A DNA stretch of 64,000 nucleotides, taken from assembly GCF_040024445.1 (NCBI RefSeq), contig NZ_CP157276.1, positions 4,836,001-4,900,000 on the forward strand. The letters are read 5' to 3'. The translations under genes and the position numbers were made by a program. The notes beneath the pieces are model-generated. The model saw only the letters and a list, made by a program, of their open reading frames with translations, did not search any database and was not told the DNA's origin. Position 1 is the first letter of the stretch, and each line of letters begins with the position of its first letter. Positions 48,761-59,144 of this stretch are shown piece by piece. Origin of the DNA: Prescottella soli (GTDB lineage: Bacteria > Actinomycetota > Actinomycetes > Mycobacteriales > Mycobacteriaceae).

Positions 48761-51028
48761 ATGGCGACGAGGATGGCGACGCTGAGTGATCGCCTCGACC
48801 ACCTGTTGGGGGCGAAGACGGCCGACGCGCTGGTCGACGCTTTCGACATTCACACGGTCGAGGACCTGCTGCGGCACTATCCGCACCGCTATGCGGCGCA
48901 GGGCCGGGAGCTGACCGAGAAGGAGCCCGAGGAGGGCTCGCACATCACGATCATCGCGCGGGTGGTCAAGGCCGACGTGGTGAACATGAAGAGTCGTCGA
49001 GGGCAGATGCTCAAGGTGGTGCTGGCCGCCGAGTCGCAGAGCGTCGACGTCACGTTCTTCAATCCACACAAGGTCAAGCACGCGGTCCGCAAGGGCGTCC
49101 GGGCGATGTTCTCGGGCACGGTCAAGTACTTCCGCGGGAAGTGGAGCCTGACGCACCCGAGTTATCTGATCCTGCCGGAGCCGGCCGAGGGGGAGGACCC
49201 GGTCGTCTCGATGGCGCATGTGCAGGGCGCGGGCGCTCTCGCCGGAATGGCCCGGGCCACCCAGGATTCGGCCGCCGGGGTGGACATGTCGATCTTCGAT
49301 CGCGAGCTGATCCCGCTGTATCCGGCGACCCGCGAGGTCGAGAGCTGGACCCTGCTGCGGTGCGTCCGGCAGGTGCTCGACCAACTCGATGTCGTCGACG
49401 ACCCGCTGCCGCGCGAGGTGCGCGACGAGCACGGCCTGATCGGTCTGGACGAGGCGCTGCGCCTGGTGCATCTCCCCGACACCCGGGACGACATCGGCCG
49501 GGCACAGGAACGACTGCGTTTCGACGAGGCCGCTGCACTGCAGTTGGTGCTCGCGCAGCGCCGACGGGACATCGCGGTGCGGGTGGCGCCGCAGTGCCCG
49601 CCGAAGCCGGACGGCATCGCCGCCGCATTCGACGAAATGCTGCCGTTCGAGCTCACCGACGGGCAGAAGGAGGTGGCCGAAGAGATCTCGAGTGATCTCT
49701 CCCGGCCGCACCCGATGAACCGGCTGCTGCAGGGCGAGGTGGGCTCGGGCAAGACGATCGTGGCGCTGCGCGCGATGCTGCAGGCAATCGACGCCGGGTA
49801 CCAGTGCGCGCTGCTGGCGCCCACGGAAGTGCTTGCGGCGCAGCATGCCCGGTCGTTGCGGGAAATGCTGGGTCCGCTCGGGACGGCCGGCGAGCTCGGG
49901 GCAGCGGATCCGGCGACCCGGGTAACGCTGCTGACGGGATCGATGTCGACGAAGGCTCGGCGGGCCGCGCTGCTCGACATCGTCACGGGCGACGCGGGCA
50001 TCGTGATCGGCACGCACGCGCTCATCCAGGACAACGTGGAGTTCTTCGACCTCGGTTTCGTGGTGGTCGACGAGCAGCACCGGTTCGGCGTCGAGCAGCG
50101 TGACCAGCTGCGCTCGCGGGCGCGCGACGGGCTCAGCCCGCACGTGCTCGTCATGACCGCCACCCCGATCCCGCGCACGATCGCGATGACGGTGCTGGGC
50201 GACCTGGAGACGTCGACGCTGCGGCAGCTGCCGCAGGGGCGGGCGCCGATCGTGAGCAAGGTCGTCGCGGCCCGGCAGACCCCGCAGTGGGTGGCGCGGG
50301 CGTGGGAGCGGATCCGCGAGGAGGTCGCGGCCGGTCGGCAGGCGTACGTGGTGTGTTCGCGGATCGGCGACGGCGACAGCGATGCCGAGCTGATCAAGGC
50401 CGGCAAGGAGCCGCCGGAGACGAAATCCGCGGTCGACCTGTTCGACGAGCTGCGCGCGGGTCCGATGCACGATCTGCGGCTCGGGCTGCTGCACGGCCGG
50501 CTGCCGTCCGACGAGAAGGACGCGGTGATGCGCGACTTCACGGCCGGGGCGATCGACGTCGTGGTGTGCACCACGGTGGTCGAGGTGGGTGTCAACGTCC
50601 CGAACGCGACCGTCATGGTGCTCGTCGACGCGGACCGCTTCGGCGTGAGTCAGCTCCATCAGCTGCGCGGGCGTGTGGGGCGCGGCAGCCATCAGGGGCT
50701 GTGCATCCTGATCACGGACATGATGCCGGGGTCGACGGCGTTCGAGCGCCTCACCGCGGTCGCGGGCACCAACGACGGCTTCGAGCTCGCCCAGCTCGAT
50801 CTGCGGCAGCGGCGCGAGGGCGACGTCCTCGGCTCGGCGCAGTCGGGCAGCGCCACGACCCTCCGGTTGCTGTCGCTGCTCGAGCACGAGGACGTGATCG
50901 CGGCGGCGCAGGAGTTCGCTCGCGGCGTCACCGACGCCGACCCGGACCTGACCGAGCACCCGGGACTCGCGGCGATGGTGGCGTCGGCACTCGACTCCGA
51001 GCGGATCGAGTTCCTGGAGAAGTCCTAG
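48761..51028 (+). CDS. recG: ATP-dependent DNA helicase RecG
   Basis: A 755-residue helicase that remodels stalled forks and Holliday junctions. The N-terminal wedge/OB domain precedes the motor: Walker A GEVGSGKTIVALRAML, DEQH box VVDEQHRFGVEQRDQL, TATPIPRT (motif III), and the C-terminal helicase block QLHQLRGRVGRGSHQGLCIL. Start: ATG 48761 or 48773; AGGAGA lies eight bases before the first. It follows the DAK gene with a ten-base gap, so they are co-transcribed. Confidence 0.96.
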   Translation: MATRMATLSDRLDHLLGAKTADALVDAFDIHTVEDLLRHYPHRYAAQGRELTEKEPEEGSHITIIARVVKADVVNMKSRRGQMLKVVLAAESQSVDVTFFNPHKVKHAVRKGVRAMFSGTVKYFRGKWSLTHPSYLILPEPAEGEDPVVSMAHVQGAGALAGMARATQDSAAGVDMSIFDRELIPLYPATREVESWTLLRCVRQVLDQLDVVDDPLPREVRDEHGLIGLDEALRLVHLPDTRDDIGRAQERLRFDEAAALQLVLAQRRRDIAVRVAPQCPPKPDGIAAAFDEMLPFELTDGQKEVAEEISSDLSRPHPMNRLLQGEVGSGKTIVALRAMLQAIDAGYQCALLAPTEVLAAQHARSLREMLGPLGTAGELGAADPATRVTLLTGSMSTKARRAALLDIVTGDAGIVIGTHALIQDNVEFFDLGFVVVDEQHRFGVEQRDQLRSRARDGLSPHVLVMTATPIPRTIAMTVLGDLETSTLRQLPQGRAPIVSKVVAARQTPQWVARAWERIREEVAAGRQAYVVCSRIGDGDSDAELIKAGKEPPETKSAVDLFDELRAGPMHDLRLGLLHGRLPSDEKDAVMRDFTAGAIDVVVCTTVVEVGVNVPNATVMVLVDADRFGVSQLHQLRGRVGRGSHQGLCILITDMMPGSTAFERLTAVAGTNDGFELAQLDLRQRREGDVLGSAQSGSATTLRLLSLLEHEDVIAAAQEFARGVTDADPDLTEHPGLAAMVASALDSERIEFLEKS

Positions 51029-51099
51029 CGCCTGATCCGACGCCCCGGCACCGGGTCGATTCCCGTTCGTACGGTCTGTGCAGGGCACTTCTTCCCCGG

Positions 51100-51154
51100 T
51101 TTGCAAACTTGCCAATTTCGCATGTCAGAGGCCCTGTTTGTGAAGCTTGCGAAG
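51100..51154 (+). promoter_or_regulatory. Possible RamB-like boxes upstream of pyc
   Basis: TTTGCAAACTT (51100-51110) and CTTGCGAAG (51146-51154), with related TTGCCAA between them, in the 187-base gap before pyc. The first differs by one base from my memory of the corynebacterial RamB consensus. Tentative. Confidence 0.3.
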
Positions 51155-51215
51155 TGTTCCGCATCGTGGGACGGTCCTGTCACGACGGTGCGCGCGGCAA
51201 GGTACTTTGCTTCCC

Positions 51216-54200
51216 ATGTTCACCAAAGTTCTCGTCGCCAACCGCGGCGAAATCGCGATCCGCGCGTTCCGTGCCGCCTACGAACTGGGCGCCGGAACGG
51301 TTGCGGTGTTCCCGTACGAAGACCGCAACTCGGTGCACCGGTTGAAGGCCGACGAGTCCTACCAGATCGGTGAGGTCGGTCATCCGGTCCGCGCGTACTT
51401 GTCGGTCGACGAGATCGTCACGGCCGCCGAGCGTGCCGGGGCGGATGCGATCTACCCCGGTTACGGGTTCCTGTCCGAGAACCCCGATCTCGCGGCGGCG
51501 TGCGAGGCGAAGGGCATCACGTTCGTCGGGCCGTCGGCCGAGGTCCTCGAGCTGACCGGGAACAAGGCGCGCGCGATCGCGGCCGCGAAGGCGGCGGGGC
51601 TGCCGGTGCTGGCGTCGTCGCAGCCGTCCGCGGACGTCGACGAACTGCTCGCCGCCGCTGAGGACATGGAGTTCCCCGTCTTCGTCAAGGCCGTCGCCGG
51701 TGGTGGCGGTCGCGGCATGCGCCGGGTCGCCGAGCGCGGCCAGTTGCGGGAGTCGATCGAGGCGGCGTCGCGCGAGGCGGAGTCGGCGTTCGGTGATCCG
51801 ACGGTGTTCCTCGAGCAGGCCGTGGTCGATCCGCGGCACATCGAGGTGCAGATCCTCGCCGACGGCGAGGGCAACGTGATCCACCTGTTCGAGCGGGACT
51901 GCTCGGTCCAGCGCCGGCACCAGAAGGTGATCGAGCTCGCGCCGGCCCCGAATCTGGATCCGGCGCTGCGGGATCGGATCTGCGCCGACGCGGTGGCGTT
52001 CGCGAAGCAGATCGGTTACCGGTGCGCGGGCACGGTCGAGTTCCTCCTCGACACCCGCGGCAACCACGTGTTCATCGAGATGAACCCGCGGATCCAGGTG
52101 GAGCACACGGTGACCGAGGAGATCACCGACGTCGACCTGGTGCAGGCGCAGCTGCGGATCGCGTCGGGCGAGACCCTCGCCGACCTCGGCCTGTCGCAGG
52201 ACGCGATCACGATCCGCGGCGCCGCGCTGCAGTGCCGCATCACCACCGAGGATCCGGCGAACGGGTTCCGTCCCGACACAGGCCGGATCACCGCGTACCG
52301 CACCCCGGGCGGCGCGGGCGTCCGGTTGGACGGCGGCGCGAACCTGGGCGCCGAGGTCGGTGCCCACTTCGACTCGATGCTCGTCAAGCTCACCTGCCGC
52401 GGCCGCGATCTCGAGGCCGCCGTCGCCCGCGCCCGCCGCGCGGTGACCGAGTTCCGCATCCGCGGTGTCGCGACGAACATTCCGTTCCTGCAGGCGGTTC
52501 TGGACGACCCGGACTTCCGTGCGGGACGCGTGACGACGTCGTTCATCGAGCAGCGTCCCGAGCTGTTGACGCTGCGCAGCTCGGCCGACCGCGGAACCAA
52601 GATCCTCAACTACCTCGCGGACGTGACGGTCAACAAGCCGCACGGCGACCGGCCGACCGCGGTGTACCCGCACGACAAGCTGCCGAAGATCGACCTGTCC
52701 GTGGCCCCGCCGAAGGGGTCGCGCGACCGACTCCTCGAACTGGGACCGGACGGCTTCGCGAAGGCGCTGCGTGAGCAGAAGGCGCTCGCGGTCACCGACA
52801 CGACGTTCCGCGACGCGCACCAGTCGCTGCTGGCCACCCGCGTGCGTACGTCCGGACTGCTCGACGTCGCCGGCCACGTCGCCCGGATGACGCCCGAACT
52901 GCTCTCGATCGAGGCGTGGGGCGGCGCGACCTACGACGTGGCACTGCGGTTCCTGCACGAGGATCCGTGGTACCGCCTGGCGGCTCTGCGTGAGGCCGTG
53001 CCGAACATCAACCTGCAGATGCTGCTGCGCGGACGCAACACCGTCGGCTACACCCCGTACCCGGAGAAGGTGACCCGCGCCTTCGTGGAGGAGGCCGCGG
53101 CCACCGGCATCGACATCTTCCGGATCTTCGACGCCCTCAACAACGTCGACCAGATGCGCCCCGCGATCGAGGCTGTCCGCGAGACCGGCACCACGATCGC
53201 CGAGGTCGCGATGTCCTACACCGGTGACCTGGCGAATCCGAACGAGAGCCTCTACACGCTCGACTACTACCTGCGTCTGGCGGAGGAGATCGTCGAGGCC
53301 GGTGCCCACGTCCTCGCGATCAAGGACATGGCGGGCCTGCTGAGGGCTCCCGCCGCCGCGAAACTCGTGACGGCGCTGCGCAGCAACTTCGACCTGCCCG
53401 TGCACGTGCACACCCACGACACCCCCGGCGGGCAGCTCGCCACCTACCTCGCCGCCTGGCACGCGGGCGCCGACGCCGTCGACGGCGCCGCGGCTCCGCT
53501 GGCCGGCACGACGAGTCAGCCGGCCCTGTCGGCCATCGTCGCCGCCGCAGCGCACAGCGAGTTCGACACCGGCATCGACCTGCAGGCGGTGTGCGACCTC
53601 GAGCCCTACTGGGAGGCACTGCGAAAGGTGTACGCGCCGTTCGAGTCAGGGCTCCCCGCCCCGACCGGACGCGTCTACACCCACGAGATCCCCGGCGGCC
53701 AGCTGTCGAACCTGCGCCAGCAGGCCATCGCCCTCGGCCTCGGCGACCGCTTCGAGGAGGTCGAGGCCAAGTACGCCGCCGCCGACCGCATGCTCGGACG
53801 CCTCGTCAAGGTGACGCCGTCGTCGAAGGTCGTCGGTGATCTCGCGCTGCACATGGTCGGCTCGGACGTCGCCGCTGACGAGTTCGCTGCCGACCCGGCG
53901 AAGTTCGACATCCCCGACTCCGTCGTCGGTTTCCTGCGCGGCGAGCTCGGCGAGCCCGCCGGCGGATGGCCGGAACCGTTCCGGACCAAGGCGCTCGAAG
54001 GCCGCGGCCCAGCCAAGCCGGAGAACCCGCTCACGCCGGAAGACGAGAAGGGTCTGTCGGGTTCGGCGAAGGAGCGCCAGGCGACGCTCAACCGTCTCCT
54101 GTTCCCCGGTCCGACAAAGGAATTCGGGGAGCATCGCGACAAGTACGGGGACACGTCGCAGCTGTCGGCCAACCAGTTCTTCTACGGCCTGCGGCGCGGC

Positions 54201-54623
54201 GAGGAGCATCGGGTCAAGCTCGGCAAGGGCGTCGAACTCCTGATCGGTCTCGAGGCCATCTCCGAGCCCGACGAGCGCGGCTACCGCACGGTGATGTGCA
54301 TCCTCAACGGCCAGTTGCGCCCGGTGTCGGTGCGGGACCGCTCGATCGCGAGCGAGGTGCCGGTCGCGGAGAAGGCCGACAAGAACAACCCCGGCCACAT
54401 CGCCGCGCCGTTCGCGGGCGCGGTCACGCTCGTCGTGACCGAGGGCCAGCAGGTTTCGGCCGGCGACACGGTCGCGACGATCGAGGCCATGAAGATGGAG
54501 GCGGCGATCACGGCACCGCGCAGCGGTATCGTCTCGCGCGTTGCCATCGCCGGCGCTTCGCAGGTCGAAGGCGGCGATCTCCTCGCCGTCGTGTCGACGC
54601 GGGAGACCACCGGCAACGAGTGA
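51216..54623 (+). CDS. pyc: Pyruvate carboxylase
   Basis: A 1135-residue biotin enzyme that makes oxaloacetate from pyruvate, CO2 and ATP. Three domains in order: biotin carboxylase (residues 1 to about 460: VANRGEIAIRAFRAAYELG, GGGGRGMRRV, FIEMNPRIQVEHTVTEE), carboxyltransferase (about 520-820: VTDTTFRDAHQSLLATRVRT with the metal-binding Asp, and HVHTHDTPGG with metal His), and a C-terminal biotinyl domain with the attachment Lys in EAMKMEAAI. Length is normal. I chose the ATG at 51216 by the family N-terminus. Confidence 0.97.
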   Translation: MFTKVLVANRGEIAIRAFRAAYELGAGTVAVFPYEDRNSVHRLKADESYQIGEVGHPVRAYLSVDEIVTAAERAGADAIYPGYGFLSENPDLAAACEAKGITFVGPSAEVLELTGNKARAIAAAKAAGLPVLASSQPSADVDELLAAAEDMEFPVFVKAVAGGGGRGMRRVAERGQLRESIEAASREAESAFGDPTVFLEQAVVDPRHIEVQILADGEGNVIHLFERDCSVQRRHQKVIELAPAPNLDPALRDRICADAVAFAKQIGYRCAGTVEFLLDTRGNHVFIEMNPRIQVEHTVTEEITDVDLVQAQLRIASGETLADLGLSQDAITIRGAALQCRITTEDPANGFRPDTGRITAYRTPGGAGVRLDGGANLGAEVGAHFDSMLVKLTCRGRDLEAAVARARRAVTEFRIRGVATNIPFLQAVLDDPDFRAGRVTTSFIEQRPELLTLRSSADRGTKILNYLADVTVNKPHGDRPTAVYPHDKLPKIDLSVAPPKGSRDRLLELGPDGFAKALREQKALAVTDTTFRDAHQSLLATRVRTSGLLDVAGHVARMTPELLSIEAWGGATYDVALRFLHEDPWYRLAALREAVPNINLQMLLRGRNTVGYTPYPEKVTRAFVEEAAATGIDIFRIFDALNNVDQMRPAIEAVRETGTTIAEVAMSYTGDLANPNESLYTLDYYLRLAEEIVEAGAHVLAIKDMAGLLRAPAAAKLVTALRSNFDLPVHVHTHDTPGGQLATYLAAWHAGADAVDGAAAPLAGTTSQPALSAIVAAAAHSEFDTGIDLQAVCDLEPYWEALRKVYAPFESGLPAPTGRVYTHEIPGGQLSNLRQQAIALGLGDRFEEVEAKYAAADRMLGRLVKVTPSSKVVGDLALHMVGSDVAADEFAADPAKFDIPDSVVGFLRGELGEPAGGWPEPFRTKALEGRGPAKPENPLTPEDEKGLSGSAKERQATLNRLLFPGPTKEFGEHRDKYGDTSQLSANQFFYGLRRGEEHRVKLGKGVELLIGLEAISEPDERGYRTVMCILNGQLRPVSVRDRSIASEVPVAEKADKNNPGHIAAPFAGAVTLVVTEGQQVSAGDTVATIEAMKMEAAITAPRSGIVSRVAIAGASQVEGGDLLAVVSTRETTGNE

Positions 54624-54650
54624 GAACCAGCGAGTGACAGGACTTACAGC

Positions 54651-55217
54651 GTGACAAGAATCGTCGCCGGCCGTGCCGGAGGCAGGCGTTTGAAGGTGCC
54701 CGCGAGCGGGACCCGACCGACGTCCGACCGAGTCCGTGAGGCCCTGTTCAGCTCGCTCGACAGCCGCATCGACCTCGAGGGCGCCGCAGTGCTCGACCTG
54801 TACGCAGGTTCCGGCGCCCTCGGGCTCGAAGCACTGTCCCGTGGCGCCGAGCACGTGCTGCTCGTCGAATCCGACGCCAAGGCCGCCGCCGTCATCAAGC
54901 AGAACGTGACGGCGGTCGGCCTGCCCGGGGCGAGCGTGCGTACGGCCCCCGTCGCGGCCGTCGTGGGCGGCGCCGCCGAACGCGAATTCGATGTGGTGCT
55001 GGCCGATCCGCCGTACGCGGTCACCGAGGAATCGGTGACCGCGGCGCTGACCGCGCTCCTGGCGAACGGCTGGGTGGGGGAGGGCTCGGTCGTGGTGGTG
55101 GAGCGGTCGTCGCGCTCGCCCGAGACCACGTGGCCCGAGGGCATGCGGGCCGAGCGGGTCAAGCGCTACGGCGAGACCAGAATCGAGCTCGCCACCTGCT
55201 ACGGTCTGGACTCATGA
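54651..55217 (+). CDS. rsmD: 16S rRNA (guanine(966)-N(2))-methyltransferase RsmD
   Basis: A 188-residue SAM-dependent methyltransferase acting on 16S rRNA in the 30S subunit. It has [38 protein letters not shown], the SAM loop [20 protein letters not shown] and the catalytic DPPY ([11 protein letters not shown]). GTG start at 54651. Its stop overlaps the coaD ATG in ATGA, and rsmD-coaD is a common bacterial pair. Confidence 0.96.
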   Translation: MTRIVAGRAGGRRLKVPASGTRPTSDRVREALFSSLDSRIDLEGAAVLDLYAGSGALGLEALSRGAEHVLLVESDAKAAAVIKQNVTAVGLPGASVRTAPVAAVVGGAAEREFDVVLADPPYAVTEESVTAALTALLANGWVGEGSVVVVERSSRSPETTWPEGMRAERVKRYGETRIELATCYGLDS

Positions 55218-55708
55218 CTGGCGCCGTCTGCCCCGGATCCTTCGACCCCGTGACCAATGGTCATCTCGACGTGATCGGACGCGCTGCGGCGCTGTTCGAC
55301 GAGGTCGTCGTCACCGTGATGATCAACAAGAACAAGCGCGGTCTGTTCACTGTCGACGAGCGCATCGAGATGCTCGAGGACGCCACCAGCCACCTGCCCA
55401 ACGTGCGGGTCGCGGCCTGGCACGGGCTGCTCGTGGATTACGCGAAGTCGCAAGGGATCACGGCGATCGTCAAGGGTCTGCGCGGCGCCAACGACTTCGA
55501 CTACGAGCTGCAGATGGCGCAGATGAACCAGAAGCTCTCGGGTGTCGACACCCTCTTCATTCCCACCAACCCCACGTACAGCTTCCTGTCCAGTTCGCTG
55601 GTCAAGGAGGTCGCGACGTTCGGCGGCGACGTCGCGGACATGGTGCCGGAGAAGGTCCATGCTCGGCTGACGGTGCGTCTCGCCGAGCGGGCCGCAGAGA
55701 ACGCCTGA
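55214..55708 (+). CDS. coaD: Phosphopantetheine adenylyltransferase
   Basis: A 164-residue enzyme, the penultimate step of coenzyme A synthesis. It carries the nucleotidyltransferase motif [18 protein letters not shown] and the [21 protein letters not shown] block, with [19 protein letters not shown]. The ATG at 55214 overlaps the rsmD stop by four bases. Length is typical. Confidence 0.97.
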   Translation: MTGAVCPGSFDPVTNGHLDVIGRAAALFDEVVVTVMINKNKRGLFTVDERIEMLEDATSHLPNVRVAAWHGLLVDYAKSQGITAIVKGLRGANDFDYELQMAQMNQKLSGVDTLFIPTNPTYSFLSSSLVKEVATFGGDVADMVPEKVHARLTVRLAERAAENA

Positions 55709-55801
55709 GCCGACACACCGGCCGCCGCGACGGCTCGGCTGCGGTGGCTGGGGCAGACTGGACGCCAGCACCGATTTGGCAACTGACGATTGGGGTTGTG
55801 C

Positions 55802-56557
55802 GTGTACCGGGTATTCGAGGCACTCGACGAGCTAGTGGCGATCGTCGAGGAGGCACGTGGGGTTCCGATGACTGCCGGGTGCGTCGTTCCGCGCGGCGAC
55901 GTCCTCGAGCTTCTCGACGATGTGCGGGACGCGATTCCGGGTGAGCTGGACGACGCGCAGGACGTGCTGGACCACCGCGACAAGCTGGTGGGCGACGCGC
56001 GTCAGAACGCGGAGCAGACGGTCTCGCGCGCGAATGCCGAGGCGCACGAGACGATCACCGACTCGCGGGAGAACGCCGACCGCATCCTCGCCGAAGCCAA
56101 GGCGCACGCCGACCGCATGGTGGCCGAGGCGCGCTCGCATGCCGAGCAGTTGGTTCACGACGCCCGCGCGGAAGCGGACGCGACCGTCGCGGAGGGGCAG
56201 CGGGAGTACGACGCGGTGACGTCGCGCGCTCGCTCGGAGTCGGACCGGATGATCGAGTCGGGCAAGGCGTCGTACGAGCGATCCGTCGCGGACGGTGTCG
56301 CGGAGCAGGAGCGGCTCGTCTCGCAGGCCGAGGTCGTCCAGGCCGCGCACGCGGAGTCGGCGCGGGTCGTCGACGCTGCGCACGCCGAATCGGATCGTCT
56401 ACGCTCCGAGTGCGACCTGTACGTCGACACCAAGCTCGCGGAGTTCGAGGAGTTCCTGAACGGCACCATCCGATCGGTGGGCCGGGGCCGTCAGCAGTTG
56501 CGGACGGGCACCGGGGTTCCGGACTACGACGCCGGCTACGGCGAACGTCGGCGGTAG
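55802..56557 (+). CDS. sepIVA: Septum protein SepIVA (DivIVA-like)
   Basis: A 251-residue protein with a short N-terminal DivIVA-like segment (YRVFEALDELVAIVEEARGVP) and a long alanine/glutamate-rich coiled coil (about residues 50-215) with recurring ADRMVAEARSHAE-type heptads, then a conserved tail LAEFEEFLNGTIRSVGRGRQQL. It matches mycobacterial Rv2927c, an essential protein of septum and intracellular membrane domain organisation. I chose the GTG at 55802 (VYRVFEAL) because relatives begin MYRVFEAL; a TTG at 55790 is the alternative. Confidence 0.93.
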   Translation: MYRVFEALDELVAIVEEARGVPMTAGCVVPRGDVLELLDDVRDAIPGELDDAQDVLDHRDKLVGDARQNAEQTVSRANAEAHETITDSRENADRILAEAKAHADRMVAEARSHAEQLVHDARAEADATVAEGQREYDAVTSRARSESDRMIESGKASYERSVADGVAEQERLVSQAEVVQAAHAESARVVDAAHAESDRLRSECDLYVDTKLAEFEEFLNGTIRSVGRGRQQLRTGTGVPDYDAGYGERRR

Positions 56558-56652
56558 ACTGCGCGCCAGTCGCTTCCGATTTCCATCAGGGCCTCTCCAT
56601 CGCGTACCGTGGAGTGGTTGCCCGTTCCATGTCTTTCTGAAAGAGAACACCT

Positions 56653-57270
56653 GTGTCATCGCATCGCCACAAGTCCTCGCGTCCGACGCGCGACGAGGGA
56701 TTCGTGCTGGACACCCTCTCGCTGGGGCGTCGTCCGGGCTCGATGCGTACGGTGTCGCGGGTGGTTCCGGCTCCCTCTCGGATCGGTCTCGACCTTGTCG
56801 CGATCGAAGAGGGCACGGACGTGGAACTCGATCTGCGGCTCGAATCGGTGTCCGAGGGGGTGCTCGTCACCGGTTCCGTTCGCGCGGACACGGTGGGTGA
56901 GTGCTCGCGGTGCCTCGAACCGTTCGACGACTCGGTGAGCCTTCACCTCACGGAGCTGTTCGCTTACCCGGACAGCGCCACTGAGGAGACCACCGAGGAG
57001 GACGAGATCTACCGGGTCGTGGACGACGAGATCGACCTCGAACCGGTGATCGTCGATGCGGTCGGACTGGAGCTTCCGCTCCAGCCGCTCTGCAGCGACG
57101 ACTGTGAGGGATTGTGCCCCGAATGCGGCATTCGCCTGGCGATTGCGGAATCCGGGCACGGTCATGAGACAATGGATCCTCGCTGGGCTGGGCTCGCAGC
57201 CAAATTCGGTGCAGGATCCGACGCCAGCAATGCAACTGCTGATGCCAGCAAGATCAACGAGGAGAAGTAG
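56653..57270 (+). CDS. DUF177 (YceD) family protein
   Basis: A 205-residue protein with the DUF177 core: [39 protein letters not shown] (cysteines), [20 protein letters not shown] and [13 protein letters not shown]. Family members sit before rpmF and act in 23S rRNA metabolism or ribosome assembly. A C-terminal extension of ~30 residues is low-complexity. GTG start with GAAAGAGAA upstream; rpmF follows after two bases, so the two are an operon. Confidence 0.93.
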   Translation: MSSHRHKSSRPTRDEGFVLDTLSLGRRPGSMRTVSRVVPAPSRIGLDLVAIEEGTDVELDLRLESVSEGVLVTGSVRADTVGECSRCLEPFDDSVSLHLTELFAYPDSATEETTEEDEIYRVVDDEIDLEPVIVDAVGLELPLQPLCSDDCEGLCPECGIRLAIAESGHGHETMDPRWAGLAAKFGAGSDASNATADASKINEEK

Positions 57271-57272
57271 AC

Positions 57273-57455
57273 GTGGCTGTTCCCAAGCGCAGAATGTCGC
57301 GGTCCAACACGAGGTCGCGACGGAGCCAGTGGAAGACCACTGCGCCCACCCTCATCACCTGCCCGAACCGTGGCTGCGGCGAGAAGACGCTGCCCCACGT
57401 TGCGTGCCCGTCTTGCGGCACCTACAAGGGCCGTCAGGTTACCGCCGCGGTCTAG
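57273..57455 (+). CDS. rpmF: 50S ribosomal protein L32
   Basis: A 60-residue ribosomal protein: [20 protein letters not shown], then a four-cysteine zinc site (CPNRGCG and CPSC). GTG start with GAGGAG eight bases upstream, inside the end of the DUF177 gene. It lies between DUF177 and rnc, as in many bacteria. Confidence 0.98.
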   Translation: MAVPKRRMSRSNTRSRRSQWKTTAPTLITCPNRGCGEKTLPHVACPSCGTYKGRQVTAAV

Positions 57456-57471
57456 TCTGCTCAGTGGCGCT

Positions 57472-58251
57472 GTGACCAGCAAAAAAAGCAATACAGCACT
57501 CGCCGGCGGCGAGGGGGATCACGGATCGCTCCTCGCCGCTCTTGGCGTCCATTTGGACGAGTCGCTGCTGACGTTGTCGTTGACCCACCGCTCGTACGCG
57601 TACGAGCACGGTGGGCTGCCGACGAACGAGCGGCTCGAGTTCCTCGGCGACTCGGTGCTCGGCTTGACCATCACCGAACGGCTGTACCTCGCACACCCGG
57701 AGAAGTCCGAGGGCGAACTCGCGAAGATTCGCGCCAGCATCGTGAACATGCACGCGCTGGCCGAGGTCGCTCGCGGTCTCGGCCCGGGTGGGCTCGGTGC
57801 CCACCTGTTGCTCGGTAAGGGCGAGGAGATGACCGGTGGGCGTGACAAGCCCAGCATTCTCGCCGACGGCATGGAGTCGCTCCTCGGTGCGATCCACCTC
57901 CAGCACGGCATCGACACCGCTCGCACGGTGGTGCTCGATCTGTTCGCCGACCTCCTGACGCGCGCCCCGAAGCTCGGTGCGGGCCTGGACTGGAAGACCA
58001 GCCTCCAGGAACTGACCGCCGAGCGTGGCATCGGTGTCCCGGTGTACGAGATCTCGGCGACCGGACCGGACCACGACAAGGAGTTCACCGCGACGGTTCT
58101 CGTCGGCGGAAACGCCCTGGGCGTCGGTATGGGCCGCTCCAAGAAGGAAGCCGAGCAGAAGGCCGCCAGTACGGCCTGGAGCGCACTGTCGGAGGCCGCC
58201 GAGTCGTCTCGGTCCGTCACCCAGGCCGACCAGCCCGTCGTCGAGCAGTAG
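57472..58251 (+). CDS. rnc: Ribonuclease III
   Basis: A 259-residue double-strand RNA endonuclease that processes rRNA precursors. The catalytic signature is [20 protein letters not shown] (about residues 46-65), the second acidic site is [20 protein letters not shown], and the C-terminal dsRNA-binding domain runs from [14 protein letters not shown] to [13 protein letters not shown]. Start GTG 57472, chosen because upstream sequence overlaps rpmF. TAGTCT, whose TAG is the rpmF stop, lies 13 bases before it. Confidence 0.96.
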   Translation: MTSKKSNTALAGGEGDHGSLLAALGVHLDESLLTLSLTHRSYAYEHGGLPTNERLEFLGDSVLGLTITERLYLAHPEKSEGELAKIRASIVNMHALAEVARGLGPGGLGAHLLLGKGEEMTGGRDKPSILADGMESLLGAIHLQHGIDTARTVVLDLFADLLTRAPKLGAGLDWKTSLQELTAERGIGVPVYEISATGPDHDKEFTATVLVGGNALGVGMGRSKKEAEQKAASTAWSALSEAAESSRSVTQADQPVVEQ

Positions 58252-58275
58252 GACCTCGGCGGAGCGAGACGGACC

Positions 58276-59142
58276 GTGCCCGAGCTTCCTGAGGTCGAGG
58301 TCGTCCGGCGGGGCCTCGAGGCGCACGTCGTCGGCCGTGTGATCGACACGGTCGACGTCCTGCACCCGCGTGCGGTGCGCCGGCATCTGCCGGGCTCTAT
58401 CGACTTGGCCCGCCGGCTAGAGGGCCGGACCATCGCGTCGGCCGAGCGTCGGGGCAAGTATCTGTGGCTCGTCCTCGAACCCGACGACGTTGCCCTCGTC
58501 GTCCATCTGGGTATGAGCGGGCAGATGCTCGTGCAGGATCCGACGGTCGTCGACGAGAAGCATCTGCGGATCCGGGCGCGGCTCGACTCCGGAACCGACC
58601 TGCGTTTCGTCGACCAGCGGACGTTCGGAGGGTGGGCCCTCGCGGATCTCGTCACCGTCGACGGCACCGTCGTGCCCGATTCCGTCGCGCACATCGCGCG
58701 TGATCCCCTCGATCCGCGATTCGATCCCGATCTGGTCGTGAAAGTCTTGCGTGGCAAGCAGACCGAGATCAAACGTGCCCTCCTCGACCAGACCGTGGTC
58801 TCGGGCGTCGGCAACATCTACGCCGACGAGGCGTTGTGGCGCGCCGAGATTCACGGCAACCGGCCGACGGACAAGCTCAGCGGACCGCGCCTGCGCCGAC
58901 TGCTGGTGGCCGTCGAGGCTGTCATGCAAGAGGCGCTCGCACAGGGCGGTACGTCGTTCGACGCGCTGTACGTCAACGTCAACGGGCAGTCCGGCTACTT
59001 CGACCGGTCGCTCGCCGCGTACGGGCAGGAGAACCTGCCCTGTCAGCGGTGCGGGGCGCCGATCGTGCGGGAGAAGTTCATGAATCGCTCGTCGTACAGC
59101 TGTCCCAAGTGTCAGCCGCGGCCCCGCCTCGTTCGGGGCTGA
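58276..59142 (+). CDS. mutM: Formamidopyrimidine-DNA glycosylase
   Basis: A 288-residue glycosylase/AP lyase that excises 8-oxoguanine. The catalytic N-terminal proline follows the start ([20 protein letters not shown]), the DNA-binding helix-two-turn-helix includes [16 protein letters not shown], and the C-terminal zinc finger has CQRC and CPKC. It lies after rnc, as in mycobacteria. With MutT1 it forms part of the 8-oxoguanine defence encoded here. Confidence 0.97.
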   Translation: MPELPEVEVVRRGLEAHVVGRVIDTVDVLHPRAVRRHLPGSIDLARRLEGRTIASAERRGKYLWLVLEPDDVALVVHLGMSGQMLVQDPTVVDEKHLRIRARLDSGTDLRFVDQRTFGGWALADLVTVDGTVVPDSVAHIARDPLDPRFDPDLVVKVLRGKQTEIKRALLDQTVVSGVGNIYADEALWRAEIHGNRPTDKLSGPRLRRLLVAVEAVMQEALAQGGTSFDALYVNVNGQSGYFDRSLAAYGQENLPCQRCGAPIVREKFMNRSSYSCPKCQPRPRLVRG

Positions 59143-59144
59143 GC

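Noticed and set aside
48473-51115. 880-codon open frame antisense to recG
   Set aside because: Same cause; the plus-strand RecG has all helicase motifs, and the antisense product is low-complexity Arg/His/Gln-rich.
51180-53555. 791-codon open frame antisense to pyc
   Set aside because: Shadow of the biotin carboxylase and carboxyltransferase coding strand; no ribosome-binding site or recognisable domain.
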